Below are positions 46,128 through 55,174 of a stretch of 64,000 nucleotides of DNA, in pieces. The position numbers were made by a program, and so were the translations under genes. The stretch is taken from NCBI GenBank assembly GCA_018466975.1, contig CM031561.1:62001-126000 (forward strand). Direction: 5' to 3'. Source of the stretch: Sparassis latifolia. Its lineage: Eukaryota > Basidiomycota > Agaricomycetes > Polyporales > Sparassidaceae. Within the stretch, counting starts at the first letter, position 1. Each line of letters begins with the position of its first letter. A model generated the notes under the pieces. It was given only the letters and a program-made list of their open reading frames with translations. It was not told the origin of the DNA and searched no databases.

Positions 46128-47682
46128 TCAGCGCCGCTTATATTCACATGGCTTGAGCACACTCCCGCGTGCCAGCAGCTTCTCCCACTCCTTCTCGCCT
46201 TTCGCCTTTCTGGCGACCTTCTTGAACTCAAACAGAGTGAAATGTGTATTGCTATCGTCCTGCATTGCACTGAGAGATTATTATCAAAGCGATGCGGCAA
46301 GTTCATACCTTGGACTTGAGACGAAAGCCAATCGAGGACACCACAGAAGTGAACTCATCCACATCTGTAAAGCGACTAGCAACTTCGGCAATCTTGAGCT
46401 CACCGCTAAAATCGCACGAGGGTTCACTCAATGTTTGAAGACAAGTAGAGCATGCGGACGCTGGAACGCACCCTGCCTTCAGTATCCTCCACGCCTCGCG
46501 CACGCAGCCCAACCAATTCGTGCCCATCAAGCTCAACGCGCATACAACGACATCCACCACGCTCCCCTCGCCTTCGCCCTCCGTGTCCGAGCCCGGAAGC
46601 GGGACGCGGGCACAGGTGTCCGCCTCCACGACAAACGTGCCGTCGGAGACGAGGTCGAACGAGAGCACCGTCAGGCCCTTCGGAGTGAGTGCGCGGGCGA
46701 GCGCGGCGTCGCCGCAGCCCAGGTCGGCGATGACGGTCTTCACAGAGTACGAGCCGAGCACGGCGATATAATGCGCAACGGGGTTCGTCGGCCAGGCGTG
46801 CACTTGATGGCGGAAGCCTGTGTGGTACTGGGGGAGCAATGTGGTCAGAACTGGACGCTAAGTGGTCCTGAAGCAGGTGTGTCATACCTCCTCGTAGGCT
46901 TTTGGGTTTTCGCGCATCATCTGGTGTGCATGTTCGCTGTCCGACTTGTAGAGGAGCTCGTTGATCCATCTGTGCGACCTCCGTTAGCAGTCGAGCCGAC
47001 AGCACGAAAATCAGGAGACTGGGCACCTGAACCGGGCGCCGTCCAGACTGCTCTTCATCCCAGCCTGCAACGCAGTGAGGCCCTGCTCGGCCTTGGAGGT
47101 TTGGGTCGGCCGCCCCGTGCTCGACGACCGGGGAGCATCGTGCGAAGCGGCGTCATCCTGATTCTTCTGCTTGTCCTTCCATTTCCTCTTCTTTCTCGAC
47201 GGCCCCTCTTCGTCGTGAACATCGAGTGGCACTGACTGTGCCAACTTCTTCTTCTCCTCTTTCGTCGGCGGCACCCCATCCCTACCATCAGATGGCTCCG
47301 CTCGCACCGCTTCCCCCTTCTTCTTACGATTCGCGCGACCCTTGTCCATGCCCATGCTTTCTCCTCGTTGCACTTGCGTGCACGCATCCTGAGGACGCCC
47401 AGTTTCGCGCCGCGCCTTCTTCTCCTTTTCCTTATCCCCGCGTCCCGTGTCCCGTTTCGGTATCTTATTCTTTCTTTTCGCATTACCGCGGGGCCTCTCT
47501 GCCTCCTTCCCCGTCCCGCTCCCCGCGGCCAGCTTCTTCATCAGCTTTTCGAAGTTGACCACCGCGCCCGACACTCTGTCCCCGTCCTGGGCTGGCACGC
47601 GTTTGCGCTTCCGCGCGGAGTGTGGGCCGTCCGAGACCAGCGTAGAAGGGACCGACCATCCTGGCACCTCGAAGAGGGCCAT
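46128..47682 (-). CDS. RRP8: 25S rRNA adenine-N1 methyltransferase (RRP8 family)
   Basis: Nucleolar SAM-dependent enzyme that methylates adenine in large-subunit rRNA and takes part in pre-rRNA processing. The ATG at 47682 gives MALFEVPGWSVPSTLVSDG; the frame stays open upstream into the LTR but without a conserved sequence. The N-terminal third is highly basic (KRKNKIPKRDTGRGDKEKE) as expected of a nucleolar protein. The catalytic region holds ARFRWINELLYKSDSEHA and YHTGFRHQVHAWPTNPVAHY. The SAM-binding motif is VIADLGCGDAALARAL, followed by VVDVVVCALSLMGTNWLGCV and REAWRILKAGGELKIAEVAS. It ends LKPCEYKRR. Family motifs are complete. A retrotransposon LTR begins 94 bp upstream of the start codon, so the native promoter is displaced. 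Confidence 0.92.
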
Positions 47683-47776
47683 GGTGGAGATGGGAGGGAT
47701 GGAGAGGAGACGCGGGCGAATGGATGGGGCTTCCGTTTTGGGATACGCGTTCGCCGTGAATCTTAATCTCAGATCG

Positions 47777-48170
47777 TGTTGGGCCCGACGACGTGTTCGG
47801 TTTGGTCTTGTTGTGTCCCTTCCGAAAATGGTATGTCTCCGTTTCATTTTGAGGAGATCTTGTACGACATATTCTCGACTCAGTTCCCCTATTCCTAGTC
47901 ATACGATTTCGTCATTTCCTGACCCTCTGACAAGTCACCCGCTACGTATGACGACTCGTCCTTATTCCCATCGAGATTCTGACTCTACGTAGCATCGATC
48001 CCACGGCTCGGCTTGTCTCTCGCTGACTACACTTATCTCTGTACTGACTCAGACCGATTGTACTGTACGAGTATTTAAGTAGGCCGAGAACGACGAATAC
48101 ACCAGAATTCTCTCGCCCCGTTTCGCAGTCTCACCGGTCTGAGCTCCGTAAGAAATAGGGCGATACCACA
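47777..48170 (+). repeat. 5' LTR
   Basis: 394 bp, TG...CA ends, near-identical to the copy at 53033. A TATA-like GTATTTAAG lies at about 48070, followed by the presumed transcript start. It differs from the 3' LTR by four T/C substitutions (T here) and two single-base indels that cancel in length. Confidence 0.95.
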
Positions 48171-48185
48171 CTTGATCAAGTGTGG
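48166..48185. repeat. Perfect 20-bp palindrome at LTR/internal junction
   Basis: CCACACTTGATCAAGTGTGG reads the same on both strands. Five bases are the end of the 5' LTR and fifteen are internal sequence, where the primer-binding site is expected. The 3' LTR end lacks it because a different sequence follows. See findings. Confidence 0.9.
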
Positions 48186-48383
48186 GGTTACCTGCAGCAG
48201 CCTCATACTTCGAGACAGGACTCTCGCCGTTGATCGAGCTTCACTCTCCTCAGCTAATATCTTTCTGTCGACACTGTTCTTGACGTCGCTGTTCTCCCGT
48301 TGACGTTCACCCCCCCTTCGCACTCAGTGGTACGCCGTTTATTGTAGTACTACACCTTCCTATTTCGTACTAAGTGCGCCGCT

Positions 48384-49607
48384 ATGGATCCTCAGGCTCA
48401 GCTCGCCGCGCTTGCTGCTGGCCTTCCCGAGGACACCTATCACGCTCTCGAGGCAATCCTTCGTGATCTTGACCACCGCGTTACTCACGCTCAGGCCCCA
48501 GCCCTTTCTGCCAACGATATCCGCATTGCCCTCGAACACGGTTTTGCGAACGCCCAATTCAATCTCCCTCCGGCACATTTTACTCTCCCGCCTGCTCCTC
48601 CTCCGCCACCTGTTTCCGTGCGTCCCGGCCAATTCAAGGTCGACCTCGCACATTTCCACGGCAAGGATAGCGACGATCTTGGTGCTTGGCTGACGTTGAT
48701 CGAGGATTACCTCCGAGGTCAGCACATTCCCGAGGTGGATTGGCCGTTACAAGTCCCGATGCTGTTCCGTGGTGAGGCTCAGCGTTGGTACGTTGCACAG
48801 AAGAAGAAGATCGGGCGCGGCTTTACCTGGGCTGAGTTGCGAAAGGCTCTGACAGACAAGTTCGATACACCGTTGCGTGTTGAGACTCTGCGCAATGAGC
48901 TGCGTTCTGTTCCTTGGAAAGGGAACCTTACTCGATATGCTGCCGCTTTCCGTGACCTCGAGACTCAGATTCCTGAGGTTGACATGACATTTGGTGACCG
49001 CTTGTCGAATTTTCTCAGCCGTCTTCCAGTCGAGTTTGCGAAGGACATCCGCCGCGACAAGCCGAAGAATGTCGAGGAGATGTATTTTTCGGCGCGCGAG
49101 ATTGAACGCCTCTCAAACCTTCATCATGTCCCTGCGCAGCATCAGAACAACACAAACGGTTTCCGCAAGAAGACGAAAGGGTTTACTCACCGTCTTTTTT
49201 CATCATCTTCGTCTTCTCCGTCTGCCGCATCATCCTCACCTTCGGCTCCTCCTACGTCTTCGTCACCATCTACTGGTCCAGTTCCGATGGACCTTGATGC
49301 GATGGAACAGCCGCCGCCACTGAAGACGAAGGATCGGGTTAGCCGTGCACACGTTGCTTTAACTGCAATGGCCTTGGCCATTATAGCGAAATTGTCGCCA
49401 CCTCGGAAACGCCGTCCTCCGCAGGAGTTGAACCTCTTCGAGGAAGCGAGCCCCCGCTGTTCACTGATTGCTGCGAGGAACCGTTGGAGTTATCAGTGCT
49501 TGATCTATCTGATGATGCACCTGAACCTCATTTATTGCCCACCTATGCTGTCCAGCTCGCTCCCAGTGTCAATGCGAAGCCTCTTCAGCTCGCGCCGCCA
49601 TTATTGA
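48384..49607 (+). pseudogene. gag: Retrotransposon gag, frame shifted at the zinc knuckle
   Basis: Start MDPQAQLAALAAGLPEDTYH. The retrotransposon-gag domain follows (FHGKDSDDLGAWLTLIEDYL, QVPMLFRGEAQRWYVAQKKK, NLTRYAAAFRDLETQIPEVD, DRLSNFLSRLPVEFAKDIRR). A Ser/Pro-rich linker ends with PVPMDLDAMEQPP. The CCHC knuckle that should follow is in a different frame near 49346 (CTRCFNCNGLGHYSEI) and lacks its last Cys in that frame. After that the annotated frame is out of register to 49607. It is therefore probably not functional as nucleocapsid. Confidence 0.85.
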
Positions 49608-52600
49608 TACTGGTGCCGCCTACTGCTATATCAAGCCGTCAGTTGTCAGAAGGGCTAATCTTACGACGTACCCTATGACGGCTCATTCTGTTCGCGTGCG
49701 GGTGCCACTACCACGCCAGCTTGGGCTCATTTCGCCATCAAAATTGGGGTTGGCAGAAGCCGATTTGCGCATTCATCTTGGACACCGATACACCGCGCTC
49801 GACATGGTTATCAGCCAAGAATGGCTGCAGAAGTATAATGCGCAGCCTGATTGGGCTACGCGCTCTTGGTTCTTGACGGATCCACGCACTTGTCAGGTTG
49901 TACGGCTGCATGCCATGACTGTACAGCAGCCTCTTCCCCTGCAGCGGCCGCTGGAGCCGCTGCATCAAACCGTTGGGCTTCTCTTGTAGCTGCCCCATTG
50001 GAGTTGTACTCGTTAGCTGAAGAACCTGTAACTGAGTCTCCGCAGGAAACCTCTGGCCACAAATCCCCACTAGCGAAGATCAAATCGTTTGGTGCGCGCT
50101 TGCATACGCGTATGAAGGCAAAGTTTTCACGGTTATTTCGTACGAAGCTTGGTGCACCACCGGCAGGTCGATGTGAACATGTCATCGATGTGACTGGAAC
50201 ACGACCAATTCGTGCGCATGGGCGTCCTTTATCGCCACCGGAGCACGAGGAGGTTCGGAAGTTTGTTGACGAAGGTCTGCGGGATGGAATTATTGAACCG
50301 AGCAAGTCTCCGTGGTCCGCGCCATTGATTCTCATTCGGAAGAAGGACGGAAAAATGCGGGTATGTGTTGATTTCCGTCAGCTTAATAACTTCACTGTAC
50401 GGAATGCTTACCCTCTTCCTCGTATCGATGATTCCTATCAAAATCTTCGTGGCGCGCTTCTTCACGACCCTTGACTTGCGATCCGGTTACTGGCAGATCC
50501 CACTCAGTGCTGCATCACGCCCGCTGACCACGCTTGCTACGCGTTCGCCACTATCAGTTTCGTGTTATGCCTCTCGGCCTCTGCAATGCACCTGCGACTT
50601 TCCAGAACTTTATGAACGACCTTCTTCGCTCGCGCCTTGATCGCCGCGTAATGGTCTACCTTGATGACATCATCATCTACTCACCGAACCTTCCGCAGCA
50701 TCTCGCTGATGTCGACTGGGTCCTCACCCGTCTTGATCACCAGGGTCTGATCCTACACGAGGACAAATGTCAGTGGGTTCAAACCGAGTTGACTTATCTC
50801 GGGCACATTGTTTCTATTGCCGGTGTCCGTCCGAATCCAGAGAAAGTCCAGGCCATCACTGAATGGCCACGTCCCGATAACGTTACTCGTCTTCGCGGTT
50901 TCCTCAATCTTACTGGCTACTACCGCCGTTTCATGAAAGGGTTTGCGAAGATTGCTGGGCCGATGTACGATTTATTAAAGGGCAATCCCCGGAAGCGTGC
51001 TGAAATTAAATGGTCAGCCCCTTGCGAACAGGCTTTTGTCGCTTTGAAATCGCGACTTACCTCTGCTCCTCTTCTCAGTTACCCGTCACCTTGGCGTCTC
51101 TTCGTTCTCGATGTTGATGCTTCGGGCCATGCTATTGGTGGTATCCTCCATCAATCGCAAAATGATTTTCCCAAGGGGGAGGGAGATTGCTCACGCTTCG
51201 CGTTCAAGGAGTCTGATCTTCGGCCGATTGCTTTTGAATCACGTCGTATGACCCCGACTGAGCAGCGGTACTCCGCACAGGAGCGCGAAATGCTTGCGAT
51301 TGATCACTGTTTGCAGAAATGGCGAAGCTACGTTGAAGGCTCACCTGTTGTTGTGCGTTCTGACCATGAATCTTTGAAGTACTTCTTGTCGCAGAAACAT
51401 TTGGGTCGCCGTCTTGCCCGCTTTCGCCGACAACATCGCACACTTTGATGTGCTAATCCGTACCGCCCGTCGTAATCAGCTTGCCGCTGATGCATTGTCC
51501 CGCTGTGATGGCCAAGCTGATGTTCCAGACTACGAGGCCTCTGGCCCATTGTTTGCGAACCCGATGGAGCCAGCAGTGGACCATGATAGGTCAGCACTTT
51601 TCGAGACTTTGAAGAAATGGAGAGAAGACTTACTTCGAGATGCTAGTGCTGAGCCGAGTCGTCGCGGCTTCCTTGTCCGCGATGGTGCACTCTTTCACTC
51701 TGTTGACCTTGGTCAGGGCGAAGTCTTCTTGCCAGTTCCGGTGAACCTTGACGAGGCCTTGCGGGTCATTCGGGAGGTACACACCGACCTCGGACATCTC
51801 GGTGTTCGTGCAGTTGCGGAAGCATTGAAGTCACGCGTATGGCTGCCAATTGTCACTGAGTTAGTCGAATTCGTTATCCGTCGCTGCGATGCTTGCCAGT
51901 TCACGCAGCGCGAGGCTCCACCTGCCCAGCCGTTGCACCCACTTCCTCGCACGGATGCCTTTGATCGCTGGGCTTTCGACTTTATAGGTCCCCTCGTGAA
52001 ATCGAAAGAAGGAAATGAGTATATTCTTACCGCCATGGATCACGGCACCAATTTTGCCTACGCGACTGCAATTCCACGCCGTTCTCATATTGCTGTCATC
52101 GCATTGCTGCGCCGCCTTATCACGACCCATGGGAAGCCTTCCACCGTCCTCACGGATAATGGAGAGGAATTTCTGTCGTATCCTTTTCAGAATTATCTTC
52201 AGCGATTAGGAATTCAGCACTTACACACCTCGCCATACCATCCGCAGACAAATGGCCGCCGAGAAGTTTAACGATATGCTGGTACAGACGTTAGCGCGTT
52301 ATACGGCTCCCAACCGACAGGACGAATGGGATCAATACTTACCGGATGCACTTCTTGCGCAGCGCGCGCCAGTCGGAGCCATGGCGCGTCACCTTTCTTC
52401 CTTGGCGCTTGGTCGTCAGCCCCGTCTTCCGCACGAAACGACTTACGACCTTCTTCGGGCGCCACCGACCGACGCGGAGATCGCGACGTTGCAAAACCGT
52501 CGTCTCGAGCATGTTCAGAACCTTGAGAGGGTCCGAACCGAGGCGAACACGCGCGCCTTGCGCCACTTGCAGGACGAGGCGCGCCGCCGTGAGGGTACTT

Positions 52601-52914
52601 ACCACAAACGCGCGCTCGGGATTGGCAATTATGTCCTTCGACGTTCGGAGAACCCGACGAAACTCCATCCGCGCTGGGACGGACCCTTCATCGTTCACGA
52701 TGTCACTGACCGGAACGTTTATCAGCTCCGCACACGAAACGGCTACATCCTTCGTACCTTGTACAATGCTGCCCGTTTGAAACGTTATCACCCGTTGAAT
52801 ATGGATCCCGAGTTATGGTACTCTGCCGACCTTCAGCATCGCGACGCCCGAGCGCGAATGCAACGCCGACTCGACACCAGTCTCGGTCGCGCTGGCACCT
52901 CTCGCGATGCCTAA
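49590..52914 (+). pseudogene. pol: Retrotransposon pol (protease, RT, RNase H, integrase), multiple frameshifts
   Basis: The protease motif IIDTGAAYCYI is at about 49600. [57 protein letters not shown] and the catalytic VYLDDIIIYS near 50660. RNase H: LFVLDVDASGHAIGGIL, EQRYSAQEREMLAI, VVVRSDHESLKYF. Integrase: zinc-binding HTDLGHLGV...CDACQF, the first two catalytic Asp in FDFIGPL and LTDNGEEF, then HPQTNG, where a frame change separates the third acidic residue (Glu) into the next frame (EKFNDMLVQTLARY). The end carries KLHPRWDGPFIVHDV. Frame changes are near 49975, 50455, 50550, 51425 and 52255. Conserved sequence on both sides of each shows single-base indels. The stop is at 52914. Confidence 0.88.
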
Positions 52915-53032
52915 AAAAATGGTGTCAGCTCTTTTGACGCATGACCTACCTTCTCTTATTGTCTTCTGTCTCCTTGGTTGTCAGTATTCGTCGTTTATCT
53001 TGCCGGAGCAAGGTTCTTGTACGAGGGGATGG

Positions 53033-53426
53033 TGTTGGGCCCGACGACGTGTTCGGTTTGGTCTTGTTGTGTCCCTTCCGAAAATGGTATGTCTCCGTTT
53101 CATTTTGAGGAGATCTTGTACGACATATTCTCGACTCAGTTCCCCTATTCCTAGTCATACGATTTCGCCATTTCCTGACCCTCTGACAAGTCACCCGCCA
53201 CGCATGACGCACTCGCCCTTATTCCCATCGAGATTCTGACTCACGTAGCATCGATCCCACGGCTCGGCTTGTCTCTCGCTGACTACACTTATCTCTGTAC
53301 TGACTCAGACCGATTGTACTGTACGAGTATTTAAGTAGGCCGAGAACGACGAATACACCAGAATTCTCTCGCCCCGTTTCGCAGTCTCACCGGTCTGAGC
53401 TCCGTAAGAAATAGGGCGATACCACA
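53033..53426 (+). repeat. 3' LTR
   Basis: 394 bp, nearly identical to 47777-48170. At the four substitution sites this copy has C where the 5' copy has T. It is followed directly by ATCG, the target-site duplication. Confidence 0.95.
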
Positions 53427-53949
53427 ATCGAGGTGCGCCACGTGGGTTAGGCGCGGCACGTCTTGTGCCCAGCAATATTACTACGGGCCGCCTGCGCTAC
53501 CCTGACGCAGGAGCAGCAAGCAACTCGGGAAAATAGCGACCACATAGTCCTTGCGCGCCATGAACTTCAATCTATTCTCTCCTCAGTTCTCTCCTCACTG
53601 ATACAGGCACTGGCTGCAGGTCGACGTCCATTGCGCGTGCCTTGGTTCCCTTTTCAGCTATCCGAGATGCCTCCTTGCATGGACTTCTATACAACTTGTG
53701 GGTGAGCGGCGCTGCATTCGCACGCCATGTCCGATTCCCTAGTCCCCCCACGTATATTCACAGCATCGATTTCTGCGAGAGCGACATGTGATAAGGCGGT
53801 AGTCATAGTAATAGTATACAAGAAAATCCCGTAGTCAAGCCATGTAAATTTACGGTGGCAATCACTGCAAGCGAATAGTGGGGAAGAAAATAAACGTAGG
53901 TAGCGCAGATTACAAGCAGTAGCACAGGCTCATATAAGATAGAGGCTAT
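53427..53949. other. Flank of the retrotransposon, no gene seen
   Basis: About 520 bp. The first few hundred bases were contiguous with the RRP8 upstream region before the insertion, so parts of the original RRP8 promoter should lie here. No coding sequence is recognised. Confidence 0.4.
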
Positions 53950-54640
53950 TTAGATGAATGATGAAACTTCCGTGCGTGGGACAACAGCTCTAATCTCCTG
54001 GGGCCCATCATACAGACGCGCTATAGTGACGAGTTCAAAACCTGTCCGCCACTTGGTCCAGCCCTTCTTGTATGAAGCCTTACCTTTAGCATCGACCCTT
54101 CAACGAGTGATGTTACATTCGACCAGGACGAGATCATTTTTGTGGATGTCCGTGGCATGCATCTGTCTCATAGTGTTCCTGGGGCTGAACTTGGTGTCGG
54201 CATCAAATACGTCTTGGAAGGCTTCCACCTTAAAGCAATGAATAACAAATATTTGTTGAAAAGAAGAAATTCAACATACAGAAGCATACTCTCCACTCCC
54301 GGTGCTTTGGAAGCGTGATGCTTTCAAAACATCTGAAGTGTTTGAACTGATCTTGATGCTCACAATGGCCAAGGGTTCACCGCGAAGTTTGAACCAAGAT
54401 GAGTCGACTTCTCCGACGAGCCACACAGTAGCTGGTTTATTGTCTACGATGAGGAGAGGATATAAATCCAAAGCTGCAAGTGTCGACATCAGCAAGGGAG
54501 AGAAGGAGGGAGGAAGTATCAGGCACACTCACATCTATGCAGCATACAGAATCTACGTGAAGAGTGAATGCAGCTGCGAGAAGATAGAGGATGGGTGCAG
54601 AGATGCAGACAATCACCCCTAGCCATCGGTCCTCCTCCAG
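53950..54640 (-). pseudogene. Decayed copy of an uncharacterised basidiomycete protein gene
   Basis: The minus strand reads DERLEEDRWLGVIVCISAPI followed by LYLLAAAFTLHVDSVCCI (a membrane-like segment). Then come LYPLLIVDNKPATVWLVGEV and DSSWFKLRGEPLAIVSIKIS, then VEAFQDVFDADTKFSPRNTM and DLVLVECNITR. At that point an in-frame TGA (54100-54102) interrupts the frame, which continues coherently with KGKASYKKGWTKWRTGFELV and TIARLYDGPQEIRAVVPRTE to a TAA at 53950. The continuation suggests a single nonsense change in an otherwise readable exon. The upstream end has an in-frame stop and no ATG. The family looks like one of the uncharacterised, expanded families of Agaricomycetes; I cannot name it. 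Confidence 0.55.
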
Positions 54641-55174
54641 TCTTTCATCGGAAATAAACTTTCAAGGAATGCCGGCCGACTTTGTGTTGCGGAAATCTTG
54701 AACAGGAAGCGGGAAACCCGAAGTGAATCGGGTGGCCTAAAGACGGAAAGTAAAAAAAGCGGATAACCATTCTAAGAGAAAATTACTATATGCGGCGCGG
54801 GTACAACTTTATGTCAGCAACCACCATACGTGCACAGACTGATAACCGATTCTTTAGGGAATCGGAACTTATACATTGATGAGGCAGAACATCGCCGAAC
54901 GTCGAACGGAGCGTTTCCGTGGTAACTATGTTTCTGTCTCCTGGACTTCAGTATGACGTCCCGCACGAGGACTAGAAGTTCCCTTCTCGAGCTTGAAAGC
55001 TTGACGTACGCTTCTGATGAGTGGAGGGGTTTCATGGTCGCGCCGTAGCCATGCGGCTGCAGCCATTCCCACAGAAAAGCTATATAAAAGACGAGATATT
55101 CAGTAATCACTAGCTTTCCCCCGCAACAACCTTTGCATCACATCGCGCCGAAGTAATAAGTCTTTTCTATCATC
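54641..55174. other. Intergenic region upstream of the HerA-like gene
   Basis: About 530 bp, AT-richer at 54700-54800. It contains the presumed promoter of the ATPase gene. No coding sequence is recognised. Confidence 0.4.

Larger units (their letters stand above)
47777..53426 (+). mobile_element. Full-length Ty3/gypsy LTR retrotransposon, coding frames broken
   Basis: 5,650-bp element with two 394-bp LTRs that begin TGTTGGG and end ACCACA, flanked by a 4-bp target duplication ATCG (47773-47776 and 53427-53430). The internal part carries gag, then protease, reverse transcriptase, RNase H and integrase in Ty3/gypsy order. A purine-rich stretch (GAGGGGATGG) just before the 3' LTR fits a polypurine tract. 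The reading frame changes seven times; one change could be a programmed gag-pol frameshift, the others are damaging. The C-terminal integrase part has a GPF motif but no chromodomain I can see. The LTRs differ by four substitutions and two 1-bp indels, indicating fairly recent insertion. It lies opposite in orientation to RRP8. Confidence 0.95.

Noticed and set aside
47447..47992. Plus-strand open frame running from RRP8 into the LTR
   Set aside because: It is antisense to RRP8 and crosses the LTR border, so it cannot be an ancestral gene.
48053..48200. Tf1-like self-priming between transcript start and primer-binding site
   Set aside because: The sequence after the TATA-like box in the LTR is not complementary to the bases inside the LTR end, so classic Tf1 self-priming is not supported.
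47777..53426. Repeat-induced point mutation as the cause of element damage
   Set aside because: The LTR substitutions are few and not in a consistent TpCpG-type context, and the coding damage is by indels.
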